The notes: generated by a model from the sequence alone, not told the origin. A stretch of DNA of 47,524 nt from Candidatus Nealsonbacteria bacterium RIFOXYB1_FULL_40_15 (GCA_001821555.1 MHMM01000004.1:1-47524); one strand, 5' to 3'. Shown: positions 18,326 through 27,884, counted from the first letter of the stretch. Numbers and translations are program-made.

Positions 18326-18882
18326 ATTAAATAGCCGAAAGTCTTCTTATCAACTCCGGCCGAGTTCCCCTCGTCAGCGTCTAGATGCATAACAAGGATA
18401 TAATTATCTTTTATCCTTACTTTAACTTGTTTAAAAACCAATCCTCTTTTTCCCGGGATTTCCACGGATACTGTTTGGTTATTCTTCAGCTTTAGCTTTT
18501 CTGCCTCTTTTTTATTGCAGTGAATGTGCCTTTGGGCAACAATAACTCCGTTATTGATTCTTATTTTCCCGTTGGGGCCTATTAAAAAAGCTCCTGGCGT
18601 ACTTTCTATGCTCCCTGAAACTCTGACAACAGGATCTATGCCCAAACAAAAAGCATCGGTAATGCTTAGCTCAACCTGGGTTTCTTTTCTTTCTGGCCCC
18701 ACCACTCTCAAAGAAAGCTCTCCCCTTTTGGTCTTTATCTTTATCCCTTCTTTAGCGGAAAATTCTCCAGGAAGAGTAAGGTCTTTTAATTTTCTTAGCT
18801 TGTAATCTTTCCCAAAAAGCTTTTCCAGATCCTTTCTGGACAAGTGAACATGCCTAGCTGAAACTTCAACAGGTATTCTCAT
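18322..18882 (-). CDS. PduL-type phosphate acyltransferase (phosphotransacetylase)
   Basis: VEVSARHVHLSRKDLEKLFG, VVAQRHIHCNKKEAEKL, VMHLDADEGNSAG; 4-bp overlap with ackA. Confidence 0.9.
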   Translation of the reverse strand: MRIPVEVSARHVHLSRKDLEKLFGKDYKLRKLKDLTLPGEFSAKEGIKIKTKRGELSLRVVGPERKETQVELSITDAFCLGIDPVVRVSGSIESTPGAFLIGPNGKIRINNGVIVAQRHIHCNKKEAEKLKLKNNQTVSVEIPGKRGLVFKQVKVRIKDNYILVMHLDADEGNSAGVDKKTFGYLI

Positions 18883-18938
18883 TCAGCCATTATACCTTTT
18901 TTAGATTAATCAAAAAAGCTCTTAAGTTGTGGAAAACA

Positions 18939-18960
18939 AAATCCGCCAAGGGCGGATTTA
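18939..18960. terminator. Hairpin AATCCGCC-AAG-GGCGGATT
   Basis: Inverted repeat between gap and pduL. Confidence 0.5.
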
Positions 18961-18991
18961 AAGTGTATTTAGCTTAAATATTTTTCTTGAT

Positions 18992-19981
18992 TTATTTTAG
19001 CTTCTTTCCTATGAATTCTGCGAACTCAACCAATCTCTTGCTATACCCTGCTTCGTTATCATACCAGGCCAATACCTTCACCAGATTTCCATTGACCATG
19101 GTCTCTGAAAGATCAATTATAGAAGAATAGGTATTCCCCTTGTAATCAGAAGAAACAAGGGGCTGTTTTTCTGTTCTGAATATACCTTCAATTTCAGATT
19201 CTTTGAATGCATTATTGACTTCTTCTTTTGACACTGGCCTGCCCAGCTCAACTATCAAATCCAGAATTGAAACAATCGGAGTCGGAACCCTCACGGCTAT
19301 TCCATCTAATTTTCCGTTAAGCGAAGGGATGGCTTTTCCTATCGCTTTTGCGGCTCCAGTGCTTGTCGGAATCATATTCAAAGCCGCAGCCCTGGCCCTT
19401 CTTAAGTCTTCGTGGGGAAGATCTAGTATTCTCTGGTCATTGGTGTAGCTGTGAATGGTAGTCATAAATCCTTTTATAATCTCAAAGTTGTCATTCAAAA
19501 TCTTTGCAACAGGAGCAAGACAATTAGTGGTGCAGGAACCCATATCCATAATATCCGCCTTTTCGGCATTATATTCAGATTCATTCACCCCCAAGATAAA
19601 GGTAGGGATATCATCTCCTTTCGCAGGAGCTGAAATTATCACTTTCTTTGCTCCTGCATTAAGGTGCTTTCCGGCTCCTTTTCTATCTCTGAAGATTCCT
19701 GTGCATTCTAATATAATATCTGCTTTCCAGGGAATCTTTTCGGGATCTTTCTCCGAAAATACCCTGTATTTTACTCCGTCCACAATCAAATTTTGATCGT
19801 CATAAGAAACTTCTCTGCTATAAATCCCATAGTTAGAATCGTATTTCAATAAATGGGCTAGGGTTTTCGTGTCCGTAAGATCATTTATTCCTGTTAGTTT
19901 TAAGTTGGGGTTTTCAAGAATATGCCTAAAAGCAGGACGCCCGATCCTACCAAAGCCATTGATGCCAATTTTTATTGACAT
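18992..19981 (-). CDS. gap: Glyceraldehyde-3-phosphate dehydrogenase
   Basis: MSIKIGINGFGRIGRPAFRH; active site MGSCTTNCLAPVAKIL. Confidence 0.95.
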   Translation of the reverse strand: MSIKIGINGFGRIGRPAFRHILENPNLKLTGINDLTDTKTLAHLLKYDSNYGIYSREVSYDDQNLIVDGVKYRVFSEKDPEKIPWKADIILECTGIFRDRKGAGKHLNAGAKKVIISAPAKGDDIPTFILGVNESEYNAEKADIMDMGSCTTNCLAPVAKILNDNFEIIKGFMTTIHSYTNDQRILDLPHEDLRRARAAALNMIPTSTGAAKAIGKAIPSLNGKLDGIAVRVPTPIVSILDLIVELGRPVSKEEVNNAFKESEIEGIFRTEKQPLVSSDYKGNTYSSIIDLSETMVNGNLVKVLAWYDNEAGYSKRLVEFAEFIGKKLK

Positions 19982-19987
19982 AAAAAC

Positions 19988-20100
19988 TGAATTTCTAATT
20001 TTTAATTTCTAATTTCTAATGAATTTCTAATGATTTAAAATTTTATCTAGAAATTAATCAAATAAAAATTTTATAAAAATTGAAAATTATAAATTGAAAA
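19988..20100. repeat. Low-complexity AT-rich spacer with TTTCTAATT(T) iterations
   Basis: aatttctaatttttaatttctaatttctaatgaatttctaatg visible in sequence. Confidence 0.8.
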
Positions 20101-20349
20101 TTATTCTTTTATATTTAATAATCCGTTTATCTTTTCCCTGTCAAATCCAATTACGATAGTTTCTCCTATCTGTAGCACAGGAACATGCATCTGACCAGAT
20201 TTTTCTATCATTTCATTAAGAGCATTCTGGTCTTGAGAAACATCAATATCCTCAAATTCAAATCCTTTTTCTTTCAGATACTCTTTTAAAGTAACACAGT
20301 AAGGACAGGCAGGAGTGCTGTAGATCTTAACTTTAGGCTGATTCTCCAT
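20101..20349 (-). CDS. Glutaredoxin-like protein
   Basis: VKIYSTPACPYCVTLKEYLKEKG, HVPVLQIGETIVIGFD. Confidence 0.9.
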   Translation of the reverse strand: MENQPKVKIYSTPACPYCVTLKEYLKEKGFEFEDIDVSQDQNALNEMIEKSGQMHVPVLQIGETIVIGFDREKINGLLNIKE

Positions 20350-21080
20350 TAGTTTATGCTGTTAACTAAGTCTTCCAATCCTTCGCAGGCTTCTTCGGGC
20401 TGGTTTTGAGTAAGTTTGCACATCAAGGCGGCTAGATTTTTCCCTTCCGTTTCTTCTCCGGACTGCTCTCCCGACCCTACCCTGTAATACTTGCACCCTA
20501 TAACCAAAGTAGGAATACCTCCGGTGCTGTACTTCTTAAATATATCCTGGTCTGCATCGTTGTCTATATTCTCATGGTAAGCAATCAATCCTTCAAATTT
20601 AGATGCGACACCCCTTATCACTGGCTTCTCCCATACACAGTGAGGACAAGACTCCGATCCGAAGAAATATACAACGGGCTTTCCGTCTTCATAACAGATT
20701 TCTTCCGAAGAAACCGAGAAGTTTCCTACAGTAGTTCCGGTGTTGTCCGCTGGATCTTCAACTTCGGCCAAGTCTATTGTTTGGGGAAAGATAAAAGAAC
20801 CGTCTTTAGTAATTCTCCACTCTGCCTGCTGGCCGGAAACATCAAATTTAACCTTATACACCCCATTCTCTTCAAAAGTGTCTATCAAAGAAGCTGTCGC
20901 CTGTCCCCTTAATATATTATTATTTACAAAATCAATTAGCTTATTCCCTGCGTCTGCAGAAGATATGATATTCGCCCCGCCAGAACTCACCGTACACTTT
21001 GAATAGCTGTTATACGCTAAAGCTCCCCCTATAATCAAGGCGGCTAATATAACAACCAGAGGTATAATGAATTTATTCAT
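20349..21080 (-). CDS. Membrane-anchored thioredoxin-like protein
   Basis: N-terminal TM; VVYFFGSESCPHCVWEKPVI CxxC active site; GIPTLVIG cis-Pro loop. Confidence 0.8.
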   Translation of the reverse strand: MNKFIIPLVVILAALIIGGALAYNSYSKCTVSSGGANIISSADAGNKLIDFVNNNILRGQATASLIDTFEENGVYKVKFDVSGQQAEWRITKDGSFIFPQTIDLAEVEDPADNTGTTVGNFSVSSEEICYEDGKPVVYFFGSESCPHCVWEKPVIRGVASKFEGLIAYHENIDNDADQDIFKKYSTGGIPTLVIGCKYYRVGSGEQSGEETEGKNLAALMCKLTQNQPEEACEGLEDLVNSIN

Positions 21081-21129
21081 ATATTATGCTTTAGTAATAA
21101 TGTTTTGATTATACCAAACGAAAATCCTT

Positions 21130-21819
21130 TTACAAGGCCATTTCGTTTATCTTTTTTTCTTTTAAATTCAGCTTACCGTCAAAATTGTATTCAATGAGCC
21201 CCCCGAACGCTATTTCAAGATTAATAATATCTTTATCGGGTATCTTTTCTATATATTTTACAATAGCTCTCAAAGAGTTATGACTTGAAACCACCAGGAT
21301 ATTTTTACTATTCATAAGATCTTTTTCCACATGCTTTTTATAAAAAGGAATGGTTCTTTTGAAAACATCTCTTAAAGACTCTCCTCCTGGAGGCCTCACA
21401 TTATAACTTCTCCTCCAAAATCTAACTTTTTCCTCTCCATACTTTTCAATAGTTTCTTTTTTATCAAGGCCCTGCAGTTTTCCATAAAATCTTTCATTCA
21501 GTTTTTCGGTGACATAAACGGGAACATCATTATTGTTTAAATCCGTAAATTTGCCCCAACTTTTCATCTTTCCCTTATTAAAATGAATGAAAATAGGATA
21601 CTTTTGATTGTTTTTTTCTAGAATTTCGGCTACTGTATCCATATTTCTAAACAAAGAAGAAGAATAGATCGCATCTATCCTATTCTTAAAAATCTCTTCG
21701 GAGCATATTTTAGCCCTGTTTCCCTGATTCTTAGCCAATGGAACATCAACCCAGCCGGTAAATCTATTTTCTTCGTTCCATTGGGACTTCAGGTGGCGCA
21801 AAAGAAATAATTTAGACAT
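21130..21819 (-). CDS. gpmA: 2,3-bisphosphoglycerate-dependent phosphoglycerate mutase family
   Basis: LFLLRHLKSQWNEENRFTGWVDVPLA, LNERFYGKLQGLDK, RRSYNVRPPGGESLRD, SSHNSLRAIVKYIE. Confidence 0.85.
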   Translation of the reverse strand: MSKLFLLRHLKSQWNEENRFTGWVDVPLAKNQGNRAKICSEEIFKNRIDAIYSSSLFRNMDTVAEILEKNNQKYPIFIHFNKGKMKSWGKFTDLNNNDVPVYVTEKLNERFYGKLQGLDKKETIEKYGEEKVRFWRRSYNVRPPGGESLRDVFKRTIPFYKKHVEKDLMNSKNILVVSSHNSLRAIVKYIEKIPDKDIINLEIAFGGLIEYNFDGKLNLKEKKINEMAL

Positions 21820-21856
21820 TAAGATATTATAGCAAATAAACCGCTGAAGTGAAATC

Positions 21857-21884
21857 TTGACACAGAGGCAAAAAGTACTAATCT
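21857..21884 (+). promoter_or_regulatory. Putative promoter TTGACA-N16-TAATCT
   Basis: -35 21857-21862, -10 21879-21884, upstream of the lipoprotein ORF. Confidence 0.55.
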
Positions 21885-21930
21885 TAAAATCAGAACGTTT
21901 CTTTAACCCGTTTCTCGAAAGGAGAGACAG

Positions 21931-22281
21931 ATGAAAAGGTTAAGTGTCGCGTTGCTGATTGTTTTGGCAATCCTCCTGGGGGGCTGCGGATCAGGAGCTC
22001 AGTTTGAAAAGGGCTTCTTTCAGAGGAAAATTGTCTTTACTCTCACCCCCGAAGCCCAGCAGTCCGTCGGGAACATCGTAAGTCTGCTGGAACAGTCCTA
22101 CGGAGAGACTGGCATAGAGCCTCCCTTGCCGGACAGTATTATCTTGCCTGTCTATGTGGCCGCTGACCTGAACAGAGACCATGAAATTTCAGACAAGGAG
22201 GCCAGGATTTTTGAAAAACAGGGGATCCTGATTTTCGAAGACCAACTGGGAGGAATGCGGTTCAGGTCGCAGACAAAGTAA
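21931..22281 (+). CDS. Small lipoprotein with an EF-hand-like loop
   Basis: Lipobox LLGGC; SD GGAGAGACAG-ATG; DLNRDHEISDKE fits the DxNxDxxIxxxE loop. Confidence 0.75.
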   Translation: MKRLSVALLIVLAILLGGCGSGAQFEKGFFQRKIVFTLTPEAQQSVGNIVSLLEQSYGETGIEPPLPDSIILPVYVAADLNRDHEISDKEARIFEKQGILIFEDQLGGMRFRSQTK

Positions 22282-22288
22282 AAGACAG

Positions 22289-22316
22289 GGCCGGATAGCT
22301 AATTATCCGGCCTTCT
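22289..22316 (+). terminator. Rho-independent terminator
   Basis: GGCCGGATA-GCTAAT-TATCCGGCC + TTCT. Confidence 0.75.
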
Positions 22317-22321
22317 CTATT

Positions 22322-23482
22322 TTATAATCTATGGCTTTTGCAATATTTCTCTATCCTTAAAAGCCGTTTGTATTTTACCATCCTCTCTTTTTTGGAAGGA
22401 GCCCCTGATTTTATAAAATCAGAGCCGGTTCCGGCCGCCAGGTCGGCTATAAAGTCATCCATGGTTTCTCCCGACCTGTGGGAAACTATAGTTTTCCATC
22501 CAAAGGATTTGGCCATTCTTAAGGCTCTCAAAGTCTCCGTAACAGTGCCTATCTGATTCGGCTTTATTATAGCTCCATTGCAGTCTTTTTTGGATGATTT
22601 TATCCTTTCTATATTTGTAGTAAGAAAATCGTCTCCGATTATTCTGACCCGGCTCCCCAATTCTTCTGTTATTTTTCTAAAGCTTTCTTTATCTTCTTCT
22701 CCAAAAGGATCTTCAAGAAAGATTATAGGATACTTTGAGACCAGTTCCTTAAAGTATTCCACATTATATCTATTCTTTTGATCTTTTGAAAATTGACTGG
22801 CTGCAACGTCTAGACCTATTTCAAAATTAAGATCTCCCGCTGATTGTATTACAAAGTCCAACGCTTCTTCAGCAGAAGAAAGATTGCACGAAAACCCTCC
22901 TTCGTCTCCTAGCGATACGGCTTTAAACTTTTTATCAAGCTTTTTACCTAATTTTTTAAATATTTTTCTAGCAGCTTTCAGGTTCTTTGAAAAGCTCTCG
23001 TAGGAGGGAATAACCATGAATTCTTGGATATCAATGCTGTTTTTGGCATGCGCTCCTCCATTTATAATATTGAAGCAGGGCCTAGGCATTGATACTAAAA
23101 CTCTTCCCCGGTATATTTTGCTGATATAAGAAAAAAGCGGAAGATTTTCGGATCCAGATCCTGCCCTTAAAACAGCTATTGAAACAGGAAGGATGGCGTT
23201 TGCGCCTAATTTTCTCTTATTTTCGGTTCCGTCAAGCTCTATCAAGAGCTCATCCAGCTCTTCCTGCTTTTTTTCATCTAAACCTCTGACTGCAGGACCT
23301 ATAATTTTTGATATATTTTCCAAAGCTTTTTTAGTTTCCACGACAAAAGCCTCGTTCTTGCCAGTGGAAGCTCCAGAAGGACAGGAAGATTTAAAAACTC
23401 CTTTGTCGGTTTTCAATATTGCTTCTACGGTTGGCTTTCCCCTGGAATCAAGAATTCTTTTTGCCCTTAAGCTCTTTATCAT
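22322..23482 (-). CDS. eno: Enolase (short, 386 aa)
   Basis: GGAHAKNSIDIQEFMVIP, LGDEGGF, FLEDPF, IIKPNQIGTVTET, VSHRSGET. Confidence 0.93.
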   Translation of the reverse strand: MIKSLRAKRILDSRGKPTVEAILKTDKGVFKSSCPSGASTGKNEAFVVETKKALENISKIIGPAVRGLDEKKQEELDELLIELDGTENKRKLGANAILPVSIAVLRAGSGSENLPLFSYISKIYRGRVLVSMPRPCFNIINGGAHAKNSIDIQEFMVIPSYESFSKNLKAARKIFKKLGKKLDKKFKAVSLGDEGGFSCNLSSAEEALDFVIQSAGDLNFEIGLDVAASQFSKDQKNRYNVEYFKELVSKYPIIFLEDPFGEEDKESFRKITEELGSRVRIIGDDFLTTNIERIKSSKKDCNGAIIKPNQIGTVTETLRALRMAKSFGWKTIVSHRSGETMDDFIADLAAGTGSDFIKSGAPSKKERMVKYKRLLRIEKYCKSHRL

Positions 23483-24393
23483 ACTCGTATGTTTTTCTTT
23501 TTGATATAGTGATAGGCGGATAAAACAGCTTTGGCCCCGTCGCCTGCGGCTATTATTATCTGCTTAAAAGAAGAGGCGCATATATCTCCTGCAGCAAAAA
23601 GCCCTTCTTGGCTTGTCATACAGTTAGAATCAACTATCACTTCTCCGTTGCCGTTTAAATCAGCTGTTCCTAATAAAAACTTAGATGCGGGGATATATCC
23701 TGTCTCAATAAAAACTCCCTGGACTAGAAGCTCTTTTTTGACTCCATTTTGATTAAAAATAATAGATTCAACAAATTTCCCCCCTTTGATCTCCTTTAGT
23801 TCTGCTCCTGTTATTACCTCAACCTTTTTGGAAGATCTGGCTATGTCTTGAAGCTCGCCAAAAGATTTTGGCTCTTCTGAAAACTCAAGAATGTATATCT
23901 TTCTTGCTATATTAGTTAAAAAAACAGCTGTTTCAAATCCGGCGTTTCCTCCGCCTATTACGGCTACGTCCTTTCCCTTAAAAAGAGGCCCGTCGCAGAC
24001 AGAACAGGCGCTTACGCCCTTGCCTAAAAATTCTTTTTCTCCCGGAATATTGAGAGATTTGGGAGCAGATCCTGCGGCTACAACCACCGATATTGCCTGA
24101 AACTCCTTGTTCTTAGTAAAAACGGAAAAATCTTCTTTTTTCTCAATTCCTATAACTTCTCCTTGAAGAATTTCAGCATTAAGACTTCTTAAGTGATCTT
24201 CCATCTGCTTTGCGAGTTTTACCGCCTCCGCAGATTTTATTCCGGGCCAGTTTTCTATAGCAACAGCTTTATTGTATATCTGCCCCCCGAGATTCTTCGT
24301 TATAATTAATGACTTTAAGTTTAATCTTGAAGCATAGATACCAGCCGTAATTCCGGCAGGACCTCCTCCTATAATAATCAAATCATACTTCAT
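23479..24393 (-). CDS. trxB: Thioredoxin reductase
   Basis: IIGGGPAGITAGIYASR; CSVCDG redox site; FAAGDICASSFKQIIIAAGDGAKA. Confidence 0.93.
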   Translation of the reverse strand: MKYDLIIIGGGPAGITAGIYASRLNLKSLIITKNLGGQIYNKAVAIENWPGIKSAEAVKLAKQMEDHLRSLNAEILQGEVIGIEKKEDFSVFTKNKEFQAISVVVAAGSAPKSLNIPGEKEFLGKGVSACSVCDGPLFKGKDVAVIGGGNAGFETAVFLTNIARKIYILEFSEEPKSFGELQDIARSSKKVEVITGAELKEIKGGKFVESIIFNQNGVKKELLVQGVFIETGYIPASKFLLGTADLNGNGEVIVDSNCMTSQEGLFAAGDICASSFKQIIIAAGDGAKAVLSAYHYIKKKNIRV

Positions 24394-24456
24394 ATCTCAA
24401 TTATACAGAAATTTTTGGAAATTAAAAAGCCAAGCGCTGGCTTTTCTGCATTTTCA

Positions 24457-25335
24457 TTATTTTATCTTGAGATCTTTTACAAATTGCCTTATTTCGGCTC
24501 CGTATTTGGGGTGGAAAAGAGAAAAATATATATTAGACTTCATCCATTTGGGTTTGTCTCCGCATTCCAGCCAATTGCCTGAAATTTCGCATCCATAGAT
24601 AAGCTTGCCTTCTTTTATCATTTGATTGCTTATAACCTCGGCTAGTATTATTTCTCCTTTTGCTGTCGGCTTTGCTTTTTTTAGATATGAAAAGATTTCC
24701 GGGGTAAGAATATATCTTCCGCATATTGAGAGGTTTGACGGCGCTTCTTGCAAAGAAGGTTTTTCAATTATTCTCTTAATCTTATATATCTTATTCGCTA
24801 TCTTCTCAACCCCTGCTATTCCGTAGCATGAAATCTTGCTTTCTGAAACAGGGTAAAGAGCGATTACCGGCTTCTGGCATGTTTTAAAAACATTTGACAG
24901 CTGTTGGATCACGGGCTCTTCTGCGTCAAAAACATCATCCGAAAACATACAGGCGACCGGTTCGTCTTTTGCATATTTTGCGGCCTGAAGTATGGCGTGT
25001 CCATCCCCTAAGGGCTTCTTCTGCAAAACATATGAAAAAGAAATTCCTTCAAGCGATTCTTCAAGGATTTTCAGTTCTGATAAAATATCTTCTTTCTTTT
25101 TTTCTTTGAGCTCTTTTTCAAGCTTTAAAGAGGGCTTTAAATACTCAAGAGCTTTTTTATTATCCTGTCTTACAACAAAAATAATCTCTTTTACTCCCGA
25201 GTTTTTGGCTTCTTCTATCGCATATTGGACTAGGGGTTTGTCAGCCAAAGGCAAAAGCTCCTTTGGAACAGCTTTTGACAAAGGAAGAAATCTTGTTCCC
25301 AGTCCTGCTATCGGAAGAATTGCCTTATTCATCAT
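24457..25335 (-). CDS. galU: UTP-glucose-1-phosphate uridylyltransferase
   Basis: AILPIAGLGTRFLPLSKAVPKELLPLADKPLVQYAIEEA. Confidence 0.92.
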   Translation of the reverse strand: MMNKAILPIAGLGTRFLPLSKAVPKELLPLADKPLVQYAIEEAKNSGVKEIIFVVRQDNKKALEYLKPSLKLEKELKEKKKEDILSELKILEESLEGISFSYVLQKKPLGDGHAILQAAKYAKDEPVACMFSDDVFDAEEPVIQQLSNVFKTCQKPVIALYPVSESKISCYGIAGVEKIANKIYKIKRIIEKPSLQEAPSNLSICGRYILTPEIFSYLKKAKPTAKGEIILAEVISNQMIKEGKLIYGCEISGNWLECGDKPKWMKSNIYFSLFHPKYGAEIRQFVKDLKIK

Positions 25336-26636
25336 TTATCTTTTCTTCTTAATATTGCGGGGGTTTCCCAAGCGCTTTCCTTATCAAGAAGCTCCCTTTC
25401 TTCTTCCTGGATTACCTTTCTGACCTCAAGGGCTGTCCTCCTTACCTTTTCCGGCTGCTTTTCTTCGGGTTTTTCTTCTTTGGCCGGAACGACAACGGGC
25501 TTCTTGGGCTTCAAGATTATTTTTTGCTCTTGTTTTTCTGCCTTTTTTTTCACGGTTTTATTTTTATCAGGTTTTTCTTTTTTGAGCAAGTCATGCCCCG
25601 ATCCGCATCCGACGGCAAGAAGAGCTATTCTTATCCTGTTCTTTAGTTTTTCGGTCTGATTTATCCCGAATATGATTTTAGCCGAAGGATTAATAGCTTC
25701 TGAAATAAATGTGGAAAGCTTTGAAACATCGGAGAGGCATAATGATTTTCCTCCTGTAATATTATAAAGAATTCCTTTGGCTCCCTTTAGGGTATAAGGA
25801 TAGAGAGAAGTTGAAACTACTTTCCTGGCGGCTTCCTCCTTTTGAGATTCTTCTATCTCAACAGCATTCAAATAGCAAAGCTTACCGTATCCCGAAAGAA
25901 TAGTTTTCAGGTCCGCAAAGTCTATGTTTATAAGGCCGGTAGAATAAATCATTTCCATCAGCCCTTCCAGATTGCTTACAAGCCTCCTGTTTATAGCCGA
26001 GAGTGCTTCTTGAAGGGGCGTATTCTTATCTATTATTTGGAATATTCTTTCATTCGGAATGATCGCAAAGACATTAAAATAAGGCTTTGACTTAATCAAC
26101 GCTTGATCGGCTATCTCCGCCTTTTTTTCGCCCTCAAAACTGAAAGGAAGGGTAAAAATACCGAAAGTCATGCAACCCGCTGCCTTGGCCATCTTCGCAA
26201 GAATATGAGTGGCTCCGGAGCTTGTTCCTCCGCCAAGGCACGAGATTATTATGCAAAGATCCTGCCCTTCAAAAACCTTCTTTAGCTTTTCTTTATCTTC
26301 CAGAGCGGCCTGTTCTGCAAGCTCCACATTCATGCCAGTACCCAGCCCGTTTGTATGGTTTTGCCCAAACTGGATTTTCTTTATTTTAGAATTAAGACTT
26401 CTTAGGGCTCTTGCGTCGGTATTAACCGCCGCAAAATCAGCCTTCCTTATTCTTGAAGCTATTTCTGAAATAATAGATCCTCCTCCCCCCCCCACTCCTA
26501 TTATCCTTATCTTTGCGTCATGCACTCCCTTATATATATCTTCTTTTTGCAAAGCGACTATGGGAGTCTTTTTCCTAGGACTTCTTTTTTTTAAGGATTT
26601 TTGCTGCTTCTTCTTTAAGAATGACTTCCGGCGCAT
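25332..26636 (-). CDS. Divergent FtsZ-like tubulin-superfamily GTPase
   Basis: IRIIGVGGGGGSIISEI, FAAVNTDARAL, CLGGGTSSGATHILAKMAK (altered tubulin signature), long C-terminal Lys/Glu-rich extension. Confidence 0.82.
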   Translation of the reverse strand: MRRKSFLKKKQQKSLKKRSPRKKTPIVALQKEDIYKGVHDAKIRIIGVGGGGGSIISEIASRIRKADFAAVNTDARALRSLNSKIKKIQFGQNHTNGLGTGMNVELAEQAALEDKEKLKKVFEGQDLCIIISCLGGGTSSGATHILAKMAKAAGCMTFGIFTLPFSFEGEKKAEIADQALIKSKPYFNVFAIIPNERIFQIIDKNTPLQEALSAINRRLVSNLEGLMEMIYSTGLINIDFADLKTILSGYGKLCYLNAVEIEESQKEEAARKVVSTSLYPYTLKGAKGILYNITGGKSLCLSDVSKLSTFISEAINPSAKIIFGINQTEKLKNRIRIALLAVGCGSGHDLLKKEKPDKNKTVKKKAEKQEQKIILKPKKPVVVPAKEEKPEEKQPEKVRRTALEVRKVIQEEERELLDKESAWETPAILRRKDK

Positions 26637-27078
26637 CTTTTTTTATTTTTTTTAATATTTCAAAGGGATGGCTATGGCAATAGTCCCCAAAAACTGTTTC
26701 TTTTGTTTTTTTCTGGAAGTCTTTGGGAAGCGCTTCAAAAACCTGGTTGTGGAAAAATTCGGGGGAAAAAAGATAGACCGAATCAAACTTATGCCTTTGC
26801 CTTATATCCTTCATAGCAGTTTTAAGCTCTCTTAGGAAGTCTTTCATAATTTTTTCCTTAGGAAACTCCAGAACCGAGCCCGATCTTATAACCCTCCCGC
26901 CTGTCCTGGTCTTAAAGAATCCTTCTTTGTCAGAATATTTAGAATTGGGTATTTCTATTTCTTCTATCTTATCTATTTTTCCATTTTCTGCCACATATAT
27001 ATCGGCCTCCTGCCTTCCAGTGACTATAAAGAGGGCCTTGAAGTTTTTGAATTGGGTAAGATCTCTTGATATCTTCAT
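26575..27078 (-). CDS. Host-attachment/baeRF-like small protein
   Basis: FKALFIVTGRQEADIYVAENGKI...GGRVIRSG...FDSVYLFSPEFFHNQVFEALPKD resembles the Host_attach/baeRF layout. Confidence 0.5.
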   Translation of the reverse strand: MKISRDLTQFKNFKALFIVTGRQEADIYVAENGKIDKIEEIEIPNSKYSDKEGFFKTRTGGRVIRSGSVLEFPKEKIMKDFLRELKTAMKDIRQRHKFDSVYLFSPEFFHNQVFEALPKDFQKKTKETVFGDYCHSHPFEILKKIKKDAPEVILKEEAAKILKKKKS

Positions 27079-27209
27079 ACTCTTATTATACCAAATCTTA
27101 AAAACAAAAAAAGGCGGGAAAAGAAATTTAATATCCCCGCTTCAAAACGAATATCTATGGTAATAAATTTCTACCATATGGCAAGAATTTATTACCTTGC
27201 TCAATACTT

Positions 27210-27809
27210 TCATAATCTTTCGGGATAATCGGATATTATTCCGTCAATTCCGAATTCCTTAATTCTTTTTATATCTTTCTCTTTGTTCACCGTCCACGCA
27301 ATCGCCTTTAACCCTTGAGAATGTATAAGCTCTATTATAATTCTGCTGGCAATTTTTAAAGAGATATTAATTGAAAATGCTCCGACATTCTTTGCAAATT
27401 CAAGCCAACCTCCTTTATCTTTCTTAATAAGGACTCCTATTCTAATTGAAGGAAGGGATTTTTTGAATCTTTTAAGCTCTTCTAAATTAAAAGAAGATAC
27501 CAAAATATTTTCTTCTTTCCACCCCCTTTTAATATATTTTTTTATCAAAAAAGCAACGGGCTCTGCCGTATTTTCTCCTTTGAGTTCAATGTTCAGTCCG
27601 GCTCTCTTTCTTACAAGATCAAACACTTCTTCAAGCAAAGGAGTAGAGTCGTCCATGTTTTCTATGTCATGAACAACATAAATTAAGCCGTCTTTAGAAT
27701 GAACGTCCAATTCAATCATATCAGCTCCAAGCTCTATGGCCTTCTCAAAAGATGCCAAAGTATTCTCTTTTTCATATCCCATGGCCCCCCTATGGCCTAT
27801 TTTTATCAT
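27210..27809 (-). CDS. Glycerophosphodiester phosphodiesterase
   Basis: MIKIGHRGAMGYEKENTLASFEKAIELGADMIELDVHSKDG...VVHD; GDPD motif. Confidence 0.9.
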   Translation of the reverse strand: MIKIGHRGAMGYEKENTLASFEKAIELGADMIELDVHSKDGLIYVVHDIENMDDSTPLLEEVFDLVRKRAGLNIELKGENTAEPVAFLIKKYIKRGWKEENILVSSFNLEELKRFKKSLPSIRIGVLIKKDKGGWLEFAKNVGAFSINISLKIASRIIIELIHSQGLKAIAWTVNKEKDIKRIKEFGIDGIISDYPERL

Positions 27810-27858
27810 TAGTCCATAATACCAAAAAGAAAAGGATTTATAAAGCATGAGTTTAATT

Positions 27859-27884
27859 AAAAAGGCGGATATTTATCACCGCCT
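27859..27884 (-). terminator. Rho-independent terminator overlapping the stop of the 25-aa ORF
   Basis: Minus: AGGCGG-TGATAAATAT-CCGCCT-TTTTAATT. Confidence 0.75.
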
